Source: Bifidobacterium sp. ESL0790 (lineage in GTDB: Bacteria > Actinomycetota > Actinomycetes > Actinomycetales > Bifidobacteriaceae). From it: 64,000 bases of DNA. The DNA is taken from assembly GCF_029395435.1 (NCBI RefSeq), contig NZ_CP113915.1, positions 2,108,001 to 2,172,000 of the forward strand. The letters run 5' to 3'. This document shows positions 18,351 through 26,164 of this stretch, piece by piece. The notes below the pieces were generated by a model, which saw nothing but the letters and a program-made list of their open reading frames with translations, searched no databases and was not told the origin of the DNA. How positions within the stretch are numbered: position 1 is the stretch's first letter; every line of letters starts with the position of its first letter. The position numbers and the translations under genes were made by a program.

Positions 18351-19913
18351 TCAGCGACCATGGAGCACCTCCGCCGGACGCAGGTGCAGGATCGAGCGAA
18401 TCGAGGAGAACGAGGCGATCAGTATGGTCACGGCCAGCAGCACGAACACCAGCACGAACACCATCGGCCGCATCACCACGCCCGAGCCGAAGACCACATG
18501 CCCGATGACCTGCGCGAGCAGCGAGCCAAGCCCCGCGCCGACGAGCCCGCCAATCAGCGAGATGACCGCCGTCTCGGTGAGCATCAACCGCGAGACCGCG
18601 CCGTCCGTGGCCCCGATGGCCTTGAGCAGCGCCAGTTCCGACCCGCGCTCACCAATCGAGGCGGCCATGAGATTGGCCACGGCGATGGCGGCGGCGATGA
18701 GGCTCAGCGCGGTCATCAGAATCATCACGGCCTGCGTCTTGCGCAGCACGTCACCCTGCAGCGCCGCCACCTGCCGCACCTGCTTGGCGACCGCGTCGGG
18801 CATCACCTCCTCGATCTGGTAGGCGATCGACGAGGGATAAGCGGTGCAATACCAAGTCTCCCACTCCTCCTGGCTCAGCGCGGCGGGGTCCTTCTCGGCC
18901 TTGCGCGCCAGGTCGTTCTCGGGCGTGGTGAGCGCCTTGACCTCGATCTTGTCGATGGAATCCGGCAGGTCGGAAAGTCGTTGTGCCGACCACGAGGGGA
19001 TGTAGAGGCCGTTGGCGTCATTGTCGCCGGAGTCGTAGATGCCGACGATGCGCACGCGCTGGGTGCGGTGCTGGCCATCGGCCGTGGCCTTGGAAAGCGT
19101 GACGGCCTGGCCGACCTTGGTGTGGGTCGCGTTCGCCAGATCCTTGCCCATCATGCCTTGCACCACGGGGCTCTTAGCGGGCGAGCTTTGGGAACTTTGA
19201 GCGCCTTGGGAATTGCCGGCGGTCATACTAGGCATCGCGCCCATATCAGCCGATTTACCCGCAGTATCGCCGCTGGCGCTCATGTCCATGTTCATATCCA
19301 TGGTTCCAGCCGATTTATCTGACGACTGAGCCTGCTCGTCGCTATTATTTCCACCGGACTTGCCGGCAGCATTAGCGCCATCAGCAGCGGCCGAAACCTT
19401 GCCGGTGCCCGAAGCCCCGGAACCGTCCTTGGCCCACGCGCCGTCGACCTTCCACCACGAACGCATGCCCTTGACTCCGGCGGTCACGCTCTGCCCGGTG
19501 GCAAGCGGCACTTTTTTGTCGAACCACGTGCCCGTCACCGGCACGCTGCGCCCGTCGATCGTGGCGCTGACATTGAGCTGCGGCGCGAAATCGGTGATGT
19601 TGAACGCCCAGAACGTGGTCTTGATATTGGGCACATCCGATTCCTTGAGGAACGAGGTCGGGTCACTCGTGTCCGCGCCATTGCCCGCGTCGGCGGTGTT
19701 GTAAAGGTCGGAGACCACCGCGTCGGCCTTGGGCCGCACCACGATGTTGGAACCGTACGTCGAGAGCTCGGCGTTGAGCTTGTCACCCACGTCGAAGACG
19801 ACGCCGAGCATCGCCACGCAGATCGTGGCCGACAGGCACACGGTCACCGCGATGAGCAGCCGCCGCTTGAGCTGCCGCGAGAACGAGCGGAACACCATTC
19901 GTAACAGGAACAT
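18351..19913 (-). CDS. FtsX/MacB-type permease with Met-rich insert (second)
   Basis: A 520-residue permease related to its neighbour: a membrane helix at about 18-40, an extracytoplasmic domain, then three C-terminal helices ending RSILHLRPAEVLHGR, typical of the MacB/FtsX family. A methionine-rich segment lies at 205-230 (MDMNMDM, DMGAMPSM). The start follows GAGG, and the gene begins 16 bases after the stop of the DUF2318 gene, so the two are co-transcribed. The 114-base gap to the next permease contains AATGGCGGAATTCC at about 18270, a copy of core A without obvious long arms. Role: extracellular metal handling together with P19 and FTR1, inferred from context. Confidence 0.85.
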   Translation of the reverse strand: MFLLRMVFRSFSRQLKRRLLIAVTVCLSATICVAMLGVVFDVGDKLNAELSTYGSNIVVRPKADAVVSDLYNTADAGNGADTSDPTSFLKESDVPNIKTTFWAFNITDFAPQLNVSATIDGRSVPVTGTWFDKKVPLATGQSVTAGVKGMRSWWKVDGAWAKDGSGASGTGKVSAAADGANAAGKSGGNNSDEQAQSSDKSAGTMDMNMDMSASGDTAGKSADMGAMPSMTAGNSQGAQSSQSSPAKSPVVQGMMGKDLANATHTKVGQAVTLSKATADGQHRTQRVRIVGIYDSGDNDANGLYIPSWSAQRLSDLPDSIDKIEVKALTTPENDLARKAEKDPAALSQEEWETWYCTAYPSSIAYQIEEVMPDAVAKQVRQVAALQGDVLRKTQAVMILMTALSLIAAAIAVANLMAASIGERGSELALLKAIGATDGAVSRLMLTETAVISLIGGLVGAGLGSLLAQVIGHVVFGSGVVMRPMVFVLVFVLLAVTILIASFSSIRSILHLRPAEVLHGR

Positions 19914-19929
19914 TGCTTGCCTCTATTCC

Positions 19930-21204
19930 TTATTCCTTGAAGTGGCTCGACAGCGCGTCGAGGTCGGAGGTGTGGATGGTGATCTTGCCGTGCGAGGCCT
20001 CGTAGGGGAACGGTATCGGGTTGCAGCCACCCTTGAAGCCGATGGTGGCCACGTTCATCTCCACCTCGCAGCGCTTGCAGATGATCTTGCCGTCCTTCTC
20101 GTAGTAGCCCGCGTCGCCGCAGGTCATGCACGCGTCGAGGCCCACGCCGAAGGAACCGCCGTTCTTCTTGATGATGATGAAGCGCATCACCGTGCCGTCC
20201 TTGGCCTTGTATTGGAAGCGGTGCAGATGGCCGTCGTCCACCTTGTTGAAGGCGATGGTCGCGATGCCATTGTGCTGCGAATACCCTTCCGGCGGCGAAA
20301 GCGTCGGTTGCTCGTGCACCTTGGCGACGCCCGCGGTCAGCGCGATGGTGACCACGATCATGGCGATGAGACTCCACACGCCCGCCGCCTTCGCACGACG
20401 CCGGAACGCCTTATGCTCGCGGACCACGGCGTCGTTCGGCCCGGCGAGCGGCTTGCGGAATCCGGCCACAATCGAGGCGACGACAGGGATGATGAAGACC
20501 AGCACCGAGGCGATGACCAGCTTCATATCGTTGTTCGCCGCGAGAATCAGCAGGTTGAACGCGGTGCCGTCGAATTCGACAAACATCATGGACATCAAGA
20601 GCGAGCAGAGCTGCGTCACGTGGCGGACCAGCAACACAAGCAGCATCAGCATCGAGGCGGCGAGGAAGCTGGTACGCACCGCGGTGGTGCGCATGGTTCG
20701 GAAGATGGCCGCGACGATGACCGCCGTGCCGATGCCCAGCGCGAAGCCGAGCGCGCGCAGCAGCATCTTGGAGGTGAACGCGGATTCGCCGGTCTCCACA
20801 AAACTCGTCAGGCGCATGAAGACGTCCTGCGAGGCGAAGAACGTGGTGAGCGCGATGCCCACCGCCGCAATCGCGTTGGCGACATGCAGGCGAACCGGAT
20901 GCTCATGCCAGTCACGCACCAGTTGTTTGGAGCATGCCATCACCACGAGCAGCAGCACATCACACGCCACGCAGCCGATAAGCACCGGCAGATTGACCCC
21001 AGAGCGGCGGTCGACGATGACCAGCACGCGCAGCACGGTGAACACGAGCGCCGCGCCGATGCCGACGAGCAGCCCATACAGCCGCCACCGCCGGCTCACC
21101 GGCATATCGCGCCCCTCGCCAACGCCAAGCAGCACGCTCAGCGTCATCACGAGCAGCGCCGGCGCCAACATCCCCGGCAGCGCCCCCACAAATTCCTCGA
21201 GCAT
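19930..21204 (-). CDS. DUF2318 membrane protein with cysteine cluster
   Basis: The 424-residue protein has about eight membrane helices in its first 320 residues and an extracytoplasmic C-terminal DUF2318 domain. That domain has Cys359-x2-Cys362, Cys376-x2-Cys379 and Cys394 (DACMTCGD, ICKRCEVEM, KGGCNPIPFP), suited to binding an iron-sulphur or other metal centre. In bacterial P19/FTR1 iron-uptake clusters this family accompanies the two FtsX-like permeases and the ATPase, and is thought to take part in redox or metal transfer. The start follows GGGAAG. It is separated from the upstream P19 gene by two long palindromes. Confidence 0.85.
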   Translation of the reverse strand: MLEEFVGALPGMLAPALLVMTLSVLLGVGEGRDMPVSRRWRLYGLLVGIGAALVFTVLRVLVIVDRRSGVNLPVLIGCVACDVLLLVVMACSKQLVRDWHEHPVRLHVANAIAAVGIALTTFFASQDVFMRLTSFVETGESAFTSKMLLRALGFALGIGTAVIVAAIFRTMRTTAVRTSFLAASMLMLLVLLVRHVTQLCSLLMSMMFVEFDGTAFNLLILAANNDMKLVIASVLVFIIPVVASIVAGFRKPLAGPNDAVVREHKAFRRRAKAAGVWSLIAMIVVTIALTAGVAKVHEQPTLSPPEGYSQHNGIATIAFNKVDDGHLHRFQYKAKDGTVMRFIIIKKNGGSFGVGLDACMTCGDAGYYEKDGKIICKRCEVEMNVATIGFKGGCNPIPFPYEASHGKITIHTSDLDALSSHFKE

Positions 21205-21242
21205 CTTCCCGAATCCTTATCTACTGTGCAAAGCCACCTGAC

Positions 21243-21335
21243 GCTGTGGTTTGGGAAAATATACTCGCTTCGACACCCTCCAGGCCGGTAGGCCAAGCTT
21301 TATGTCTCAGCAAGCATATTTTCCCAAACCACAGC
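21243..21335. repeat. Long palindrome with core B (forward)
   Basis: Arms 21243-21262 and 21316-21335 are perfectly complementary over 20 bases (GCTGTGGTTTGGGAAAATAT). The loop carries core B at 21271-21306 (begins CGACACCCTC, ends CTTTATGTCT). The reverse complement of the same core is in the palindrome at 21513-21583, which has different arms. The remainder of 21205-21600 is AT-rich and holds no gene. Confidence 0.8.
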
Positions 21336-21512
21336 TCAACAACGAACTGTAAAGTTCCAAAACCAACTAATTCACGACATGAAACTTATAAAAGAAAATT
21401 GCCAAATTCCGTTTAGCCACTCGCTACGTAAGCTAAAAACTTTCGCAACCCCATGAAAACTGTTTTTTATCCGCTCAGTCCAAACGCATCATGGAGCAGC
21501 GAAGCGGTGGGT

Positions 21513-21583
21513 CAGGATATGCCATTCTCAGACATAAAGCTTGGCCTACCGGCCTTGAGGGTGTCTGAGAATGGCATATCCTG
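21513..21583. repeat. Long palindrome with core B (reverse)
   Basis: Arms 21513-21533 and 21563-21583 (CAGGATATGCCATTCTCAGA...) are perfectly complementary over 21 bases, and weaker pairing continues outward to about 21496 and 21601. The loop, 21530-21566, is the reverse complement of core B at 21271-21306 with about two differences. It abuts the stop codon of the P19 gene and may stabilise or terminate its transcript. Confidence 0.8.
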
Positions 21584-21600
21584 GCCCTCCGCGTAGCGGC

Positions 21601-22236
21601 TCACCACTGATGCACGACGTAATTCCAGTCGAACGTGGCCACGATCGGCTTGGTCCAGAAACGGCCCTTCACGCCGGTATCCGGGTCCACGTGCAGCGTC
21701 CAGCCGTTGGTCTCGGGGCTGTAGATCGTGTAGGTGAGCTTGTACTGCCCAGCCTTGTCGAGCTTGATGTTGGCGCCGTAGTGCGGGCCATCGTCGGCGT
21801 TCATCTCCATGAACGTGCCGTCCTGCTTGTTGTTCGGGTCGTTCTTGTCCTGGATCTCGTACTTCACGGTGAGCTTCGGGATGAAGTCGCCGGTGCCGTA
21901 GCCGAGGTTGTTGTCCTTGAGCGCATGGATATCGGCCTCGAGGTGGAGGTTCGATTCGGCCGCGGAAAGTCCCATGCCCTGCGGATACATGTCGACTGGC
22001 TGGAAGTAGACGGTCGCGATGTTGAGCGGGAAGATCTGCTGGTCGTGCCCGATCGGGATCTCCTCGAACTTCGCGCCGTTGCTGTTCGCCTTCTTCTTCG
22101 AGTCCTGCGAGGACGACGAGCTGGACTTGCCCTTGTCGCCGCTGCTGGAGTTACTCGATCCGCAGGCGGCAAGCGAGAACGCCAAAGCGCCGGCGACGAC
22201 CATGGCCAGCAGGCCGGTCAGCTTGTTTTTCTTCAT
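21601..22236 (-). CDS. P19-type iron-binding lipoprotein
   Basis: A 211-residue lipoprotein of the P19/FetP/Tp34 family, a high-affinity periplasmic or surface metal-binding protein that hands ferrous iron to FTR1-type permeases. The signal ends in the lipobox LAAC with Cys25, followed by a Ser/Lys-rich linker (26-54). The mature domain has the family features IPIGHDQQIFPLNIATVYFQ, the metal-site residues in MYPQGMGL and HLEADIH, and DGPHYGANI. In a Gram-positive cell it would be anchored on the outer face of the membrane. It lies 51 bases after the FTR1 gene. Confidence 0.92.
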   Translation of the reverse strand: MKKNKLTGLLAMVVAGALAFSLAACGSSNSSSGDKGKSSSSSSQDSKKKANSNGAKFEEIPIGHDQQIFPLNIATVYFQPVDMYPQGMGLSAAESNLHLEADIHALKDNNLGYGTGDFIPKLTVKYEIQDKNDPNNKQDGTFMEMNADDGPHYGANIKLDKAGQYKLTYTIYSPETNGWTLHVDPDTGVKGRFWTKPIVATFDWNYVVHQW

Positions 22237-22287
22237 GGTTTTCTCCTATTTTTCTTTGTTATTTCTTCTGTTTTGTAATACCAATAG

Positions 22288-24060
22288 CTATTTTTGTGTT
22301 ACAGATTTCTCATGCCGCTGCCGCGCCAAAAAGATGACGAACAGCACGACAATCACCACGGCGGCGATGATCTGCGCGATAATCGTCTCCGTGTACGGAT
22401 AGAGGCCAAGCCACTCGTTGGTGGGCATCGTCGCGAGATACGTGCCGCCGATGGCGTCGCCCTCGATCAGCGAGTGCACGCCGCCGCCCGCGAAGGTGAC
22501 GGCCAACACCGCCAGCAGCACAGAAGTGATGAGGAAGAACGGCCGCAGCGGAATCTTCACGGAGGTGAAGCGGATGAGCACGAACACGACGACGAGCACC
22601 ACGGCCGCCGCCAGTCCGCCGATCCACATGCCACGCGAATCCTTGGTCATCGAGTAGACGCTCTGGTAGAACATCACGGTCTCGGCGCCTTCGCGGAAGA
22701 CGGCCAGGAAGCTCAGCATCGCCAGCGACACCACGCCCGCGAACGTGAGCGAATCGGAGGCCGCCACATCGCCCACGGCCTTCTTCGCCTTGTTGCCGAT
22801 ATAGGATTTCCAGGCGTCCGTGTCGGACTTCGAAAGCATCCAGTTGCTGGTGTAGACGAGCATGCACATCGCGATGAGCGCGACCACGCCCTCCATGTTT
22901 TCCTGCTGCGGCCCGTTGCCGTTGAAAAACACCGCGAAAAGCAGCGCCATGAGCCCGGAGCCCAGAAGTCCCACGACCACGCCGAGGTAGATCCAGCGGA
23001 TGAGTTTCTTGTTGCCGCTTTTGACCATGTAGGCGATGATGGCCGCGACCACGAGCAACGCCTCAAGCCCCTCGCGCACGAGGATCAGGAACGACTGGCC
23101 GACCGAGCTGGTGGCGAATTTCGTGGCGCCGTTGACCTGGTCCTCGGCCCCGCCGTCGAGCTTCTTGGCGTCGACGACCAGGTTGGCCTTGAGCTCGCTG
23201 GCCTTCTTGGCGATGCTGGCCGAAGCGTCACCACGCACCATCGCCTTGCGCAGCTCCTTGAAGCAGCTTTCCATGTAGGAGACGCGCGCGCCGGAGATCG
23301 CGTTCATCACGTTCTTCTCGAAACCGAGCTTTTCGTAGTACTGGTAGTAAGCCTCGTTGACCTTGTCGGCGCCCTTCTCGCCGTTGCCGGCCTTCGCCGC
23401 GGCCACGCCCTGGTCGATCACCTTGCCCATCTGCCCGGCGACCTCGACCCAGGTGCGGTTGCCCTTGCCGTAGAACTTGGTTTTCTTGTTCTTCTGCAGC
23501 ACCTTGCGCTGCGCCTCGACGGTCTGCTCGATCTGCGCCGCGTAGGCCTTGGGCTTGGCGAGATTCGGGCTCGCGTCCAGTTGCGCGGCGGCGTCGTTGA
23601 GCTCGCCCGTCAACGTGGCGATGCCGGCGGAAAGCTCGTCGCCGTGACCGTCGCTATACGTCAGTTGCTGCACCGACTGGAACTGGTTCATCTCGTTTTG
23701 CTGGCGGTCACCACCGAGGGTGTCGCGCACGGCACGGCTGAAATTGCTGGCTGTATAGCGCGATGACGCGGCACTCATCTGCGAAGAGGCCGTGGAGCGG
23801 TCGCCGGAAGCGTACGTCGCGGCGACCTGGTTGAGATCCTTGCCCAAGTCCGAGGCGATCGAAGTCCATGTATCATCGGCCGAGGCAGCGGTGTCAGCGA
23901 CGTTGAAGACGGAACGGGAAGATGCGGAAGCAGCATTCGCCGTTGAGGAATCCGCGGCGGCAGCGCGCGACGGGGCGCACAACATGGACCCCAGCAACGC
24001 CAGTACCATCAGCAGTGGCACCCATGCCACGCACTTGGCCAGCTTCGTTCTCGCTCCCAT
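22288..24060 (-). CDS. FTR1-family iron permease with large N-terminal extracellular domain
   Basis: A 590-residue membrane permease for iron. A signal segment (residues 11-36) precedes an Ala/Ser-rich and then helical extracytoplasmic domain (about 40-318), and seven membrane helices follow. The two FTR1 ferric-iron motifs are visible: REGLE at 329-333 and REGAE at 456-460, each within a helix. The fused N-terminal domain is typical of the bacterial FetM/EfeU-with-extension type found with P19. GGAG precedes the start. It is first in the iron cluster and is transcribed divergently from the PadR-DUF4097 gene. Confidence 0.93.
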   Translation of the reverse strand: MGARTKLAKCVAWVPLLMVLALLGSMLCAPSRAAAADSSTANAASASSRSVFNVADTAASADDTWTSIASDLGKDLNQVAATYASGDRSTASSQMSAASSRYTASNFSRAVRDTLGGDRQQNEMNQFQSVQQLTYSDGHGDELSAGIATLTGELNDAAAQLDASPNLAKPKAYAAQIEQTVEAQRKVLQKNKKTKFYGKGNRTWVEVAGQMGKVIDQGVAAAKAGNGEKGADKVNEAYYQYYEKLGFEKNVMNAISGARVSYMESCFKELRKAMVRGDASASIAKKASELKANLVVDAKKLDGGAEDQVNGATKFATSSVGQSFLILVREGLEALLVVAAIIAYMVKSGNKKLIRWIYLGVVVGLLGSGLMALLFAVFFNGNGPQQENMEGVVALIAMCMLVYTSNWMLSKSDTDAWKSYIGNKAKKAVGDVAASDSLTFAGVVSLAMLSFLAVFREGAETVMFYQSVYSMTKDSRGMWIGGLAAAVVLVVVFVLIRFTSVKIPLRPFFLITSVLLAVLAVTFAGGGVHSLIEGDAIGGTYLATMPTNEWLGLYPYTETIIAQIIAAVVIVVLFVIFLARQRHEKSVTQK

Positions 24061-24110
24061 CGGATCTCCGCTTCACTCAAGCTTTCCGACAGTGTTGTGC
24101 CGGAATCTTC

Positions 24111-24125
24111 GTTTAGGATAAAGTG
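24111..24125 (-). promoter_or_regulatory. Possible half-site for a DtxR/IdeR-type iron repressor
   Basis: TTTAGGATAAAGTGA upstream of the FTR1 gene resembles one half of the TTAGGTTAGSCTAACCTAA consensus; the second half is not recognisable. It is noted only because the downstream genes are for iron uptake. The divergent interval 24061-24383 is otherwise AT-rich, with a poly-A/T stretch at 24138-24170. Confidence 0.2.
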
Positions 24126-24304
24126 AAAATCGTCAGAAAAAAAGACTTGTTTTTTAAAATTTTTTATGATATGTAAAGCGATTAACCAGACGTATTTGTG
24201 GCCAAAACCATATAATCCCCGCCTCAAAACCCGCTAAACACAACCCAAACTGCCTAAATCGACCACACCCATCAATTCGCCTCCACAACCCCCACCACCC
24301 CAAT

Positions 24305-24332
24305 TTGCGCTTGCCGATGAGAGAGCTATACT
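24305..24332 (+). promoter_or_regulatory. Predicted promoter of the PadR-DUF4097 gene
   Basis: TTGCGC at 24305-24310 and TATACT at 24327-24332 are separated by 16 bases, a good match to a sigma-70-type promoter, 52 bases before the start codon. Confidence 0.5.
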
Positions 24333-24341
24333 ATTCTCTAT

Positions 24342-24358
24342 TACTCTCGTCGAGAGTA
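24342..24358. promoter_or_regulatory. Operator-like palindrome
   Basis: TACTCTCGTCGAGAGTA is a perfect palindrome around the base at 24350. It lies just downstream of the predicted -10 element and 26 bases before the start codon. Autoregulation by the encoded PadR-type protein is the simplest reading. Confidence 0.5.
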
Positions 24359-24383
24359 CTTCTGATGAAAGTATGAGGCTAGC

Positions 24384-25883
24384 ATGGTGGCATCTCCTAT
24401 TGAGCTCATGATTCTTGGCGCGTTGAAGGACCATTCGATGAGCGCATATGACATCAACAAATTCCTGCTCTCGCGCGGCGTGAGCAACTGGGTGAAAATC
24501 AGCGAGCAGTCCGTCTACCGCGTCTCTTTGAAGCTCAATCAGGAAGGCTTTACAGCCATCGCCCGCGACGGCTCCAAGACCAACTCCTCTTCGTCAAAAC
24601 GCGTTTACACCATCACGACGAAAGGCCTTTCTCGCTTTGACGAGCTCATGCGCGAGATCGCCGCCGAGCCTCCGCACGTGCAGTTCGACTTCATCGCGGT
24701 CATCGCCAACCTCTACCAAACCGATGAGGCGACAGGCCACAAGCTGCTGACGACGCTGGAGACGAACCATCGCAACGTGGCGAATTGGCTGCGTAGCTCG
24801 GTGGCGGGCATGCCGTTCAGCGAGGCCAGCGAAACGGTGACGCTCTGCGCCGACACCTACGATCTCATCGCACGCTGGGCCAAGCATTTCCAAGACAATT
24901 TCTACACCGAGCATTCCGACGCGTTTGAGGACAGCAGGCCAGCAACATCCTTCGACACTTTCGACAATCCCGACGATTCCGATGAGGATGAAGCCGCTTA
25001 CGACGACTCCGAACCGATGGATTCAACGAACGACTCTTACGAGAATCCGATGTACCCCTTCGCGAACAAGGAAGGGCAAGACGACGGCGTATACGCCGCA
25101 AACCTCTCAAATGACCGCGCTTTGAAAACCACCCATCAGGCCTCTCAACCCAGCAACGAGACCGACGATCAGCCATCCACCCACGGGACAGACGACAACG
25201 AAACCCGAGACAACCGCAACACGGTATACATCCAAGGCACGCCGCTCACCGCAGGCAAGCCCATCACCAACCTCGACCTTCGCCTCCGCTCCCTGGCCGG
25301 CCGCGTGCACACGGAACCCTGCGACCGCTTCGAGGTGCGCTTCCATCATTGCCGCGCGAAGGATTTCCGGATTGTCAACGAAGACGGCACCTTGCGCATC
25401 GTCAACACCGGCACTCCGTGGGACACGTTCTCACTGTTCGACACGTTCAACCCGGCCCGTTGGAACGCGCATGTGGAGGTGGTCGTTCCAGAGTCGGCGC
25501 AACTGGCGGAAGCCAACTTCGAGCTCCACAGCGCCGGGCTCTCGGCGAGCGGACTTCATGGCGAGCGCCTCAACCTGAACCTGCACAGCAGCTCGGCGAA
25601 AATCGAACGGGCCGACACCGTCGCCGCGAACCTCGACATCCACAGCGGCAGCATGAAATGGAACGGCACCATCCACGATGCCATGAATCTGACGTGCCAC
25701 AGCGGCAGCGCCCGCGTCACCGGACTGCCCGAGGGCTTCGGCTACCGCACGAACCTGCGCGGCAGCTCGTTGCGCATCAACGGCACCACACTCATCGACG
25801 AGGTCGCCGGCCGCAACACCAGCCGCCCCGGCACCCCGATGCTCACCCTGGACCTCCACTCCAGCAGCGCCGTCGTGGAGTAA
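24384..25883 (+). CDS. PadR-type regulator fused to a DUF4097-like beta-repeat domain
   Basis: A 499-residue fusion. Residues 1-95 are a PadR winged helix (PIELMILGALKDHSMSAYDINKFLL, SEQSVYRVSLKLNQEGF, KRVYTITTKGL) followed by a helical effector/dimer region to about 185. A polar, acidic linker (about 190-280) leads to a C-terminal region with repeated strand motifs (LNLNLHSSSAKIE, LDIHSGSMKWNG, LTCHSGSARVTG, LRGSSLRING, LDLHSSSAVVE), characteristic of DUF4097-type right-handed beta structures usually found in membrane-linked envelope proteins. No membrane helix is seen, so it is probably cytoplasmic. Fusion to a PadR domain is unusual. The gene is divergent from the iron cluster and could regulate it, but nothing proves that. 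Confidence 0.82.
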   Translation: MVASPIELMILGALKDHSMSAYDINKFLLSRGVSNWVKISEQSVYRVSLKLNQEGFTAIARDGSKTNSSSSKRVYTITTKGLSRFDELMREIAAEPPHVQFDFIAVIANLYQTDEATGHKLLTTLETNHRNVANWLRSSVAGMPFSEASETVTLCADTYDLIARWAKHFQDNFYTEHSDAFEDSRPATSFDTFDNPDDSDEDEAAYDDSEPMDSTNDSYENPMYPFANKEGQDDGVYAANLSNDRALKTTHQASQPSNETDDQPSTHGTDDNETRDNRNTVYIQGTPLTAGKPITNLDLRLRSLAGRVHTEPCDRFEVRFHHCRAKDFRIVNEDGTLRIVNTGTPWDTFSLFDTFNPARWNAHVEVVVPESAQLAEANFELHSAGLSASGLHGERLNLNLHSSSAKIERADTVAANLDIHSGSMKWNGTIHDAMNLTCHSGSARVTGLPEGFGYRTNLRGSSLRINGTTLIDEVAGRNTSRPGTPMLTLDLHSSSAVVE

Positions 25884-25984
25884 AACGCGCGTCTCACAGG
25901 GCTTATTTTGGGTCGCCGAGAGTCCCCTTTTCAGCGATTTTGTCAATCCTCTGTTTTCGCTGAAATTCCAACGAAAGCGAGACC

Positions 25985-26074
25985 CGACGTTTAAAAAAGC
26001 AAATAACCAACGTTCAAGTTTGCAAATACGAGACGTTCAAAAAAGCAAACGCCGAACCTTCAAGTTTGCAAATG
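25985..26074. repeat. Two-copy 46-bp tandem repeat
   Basis: ACGTTTAAAAAAGCAAA at 25987 recurs as ACGTTCAAAAAAGCAAA at 26033, each followed by TTCAAGTTTGCAAAT. Within each unit, TTCAA/GCAAA elements are partly mirrored. The repeat is in the AT-rich interval 25884-26164 between the convergent PadR-DUF4097 and sortase genes; function is unknown. Confidence 0.6.
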
Positions 26075-26164
26075 AAAGGCATCCTGGAATAAGTAGTTTT
26101 GGGTCGCGAAATAAACCCAAATTACAAAGCCAAATACCCGTCCCCAGATTTAAAACCGAAAACC

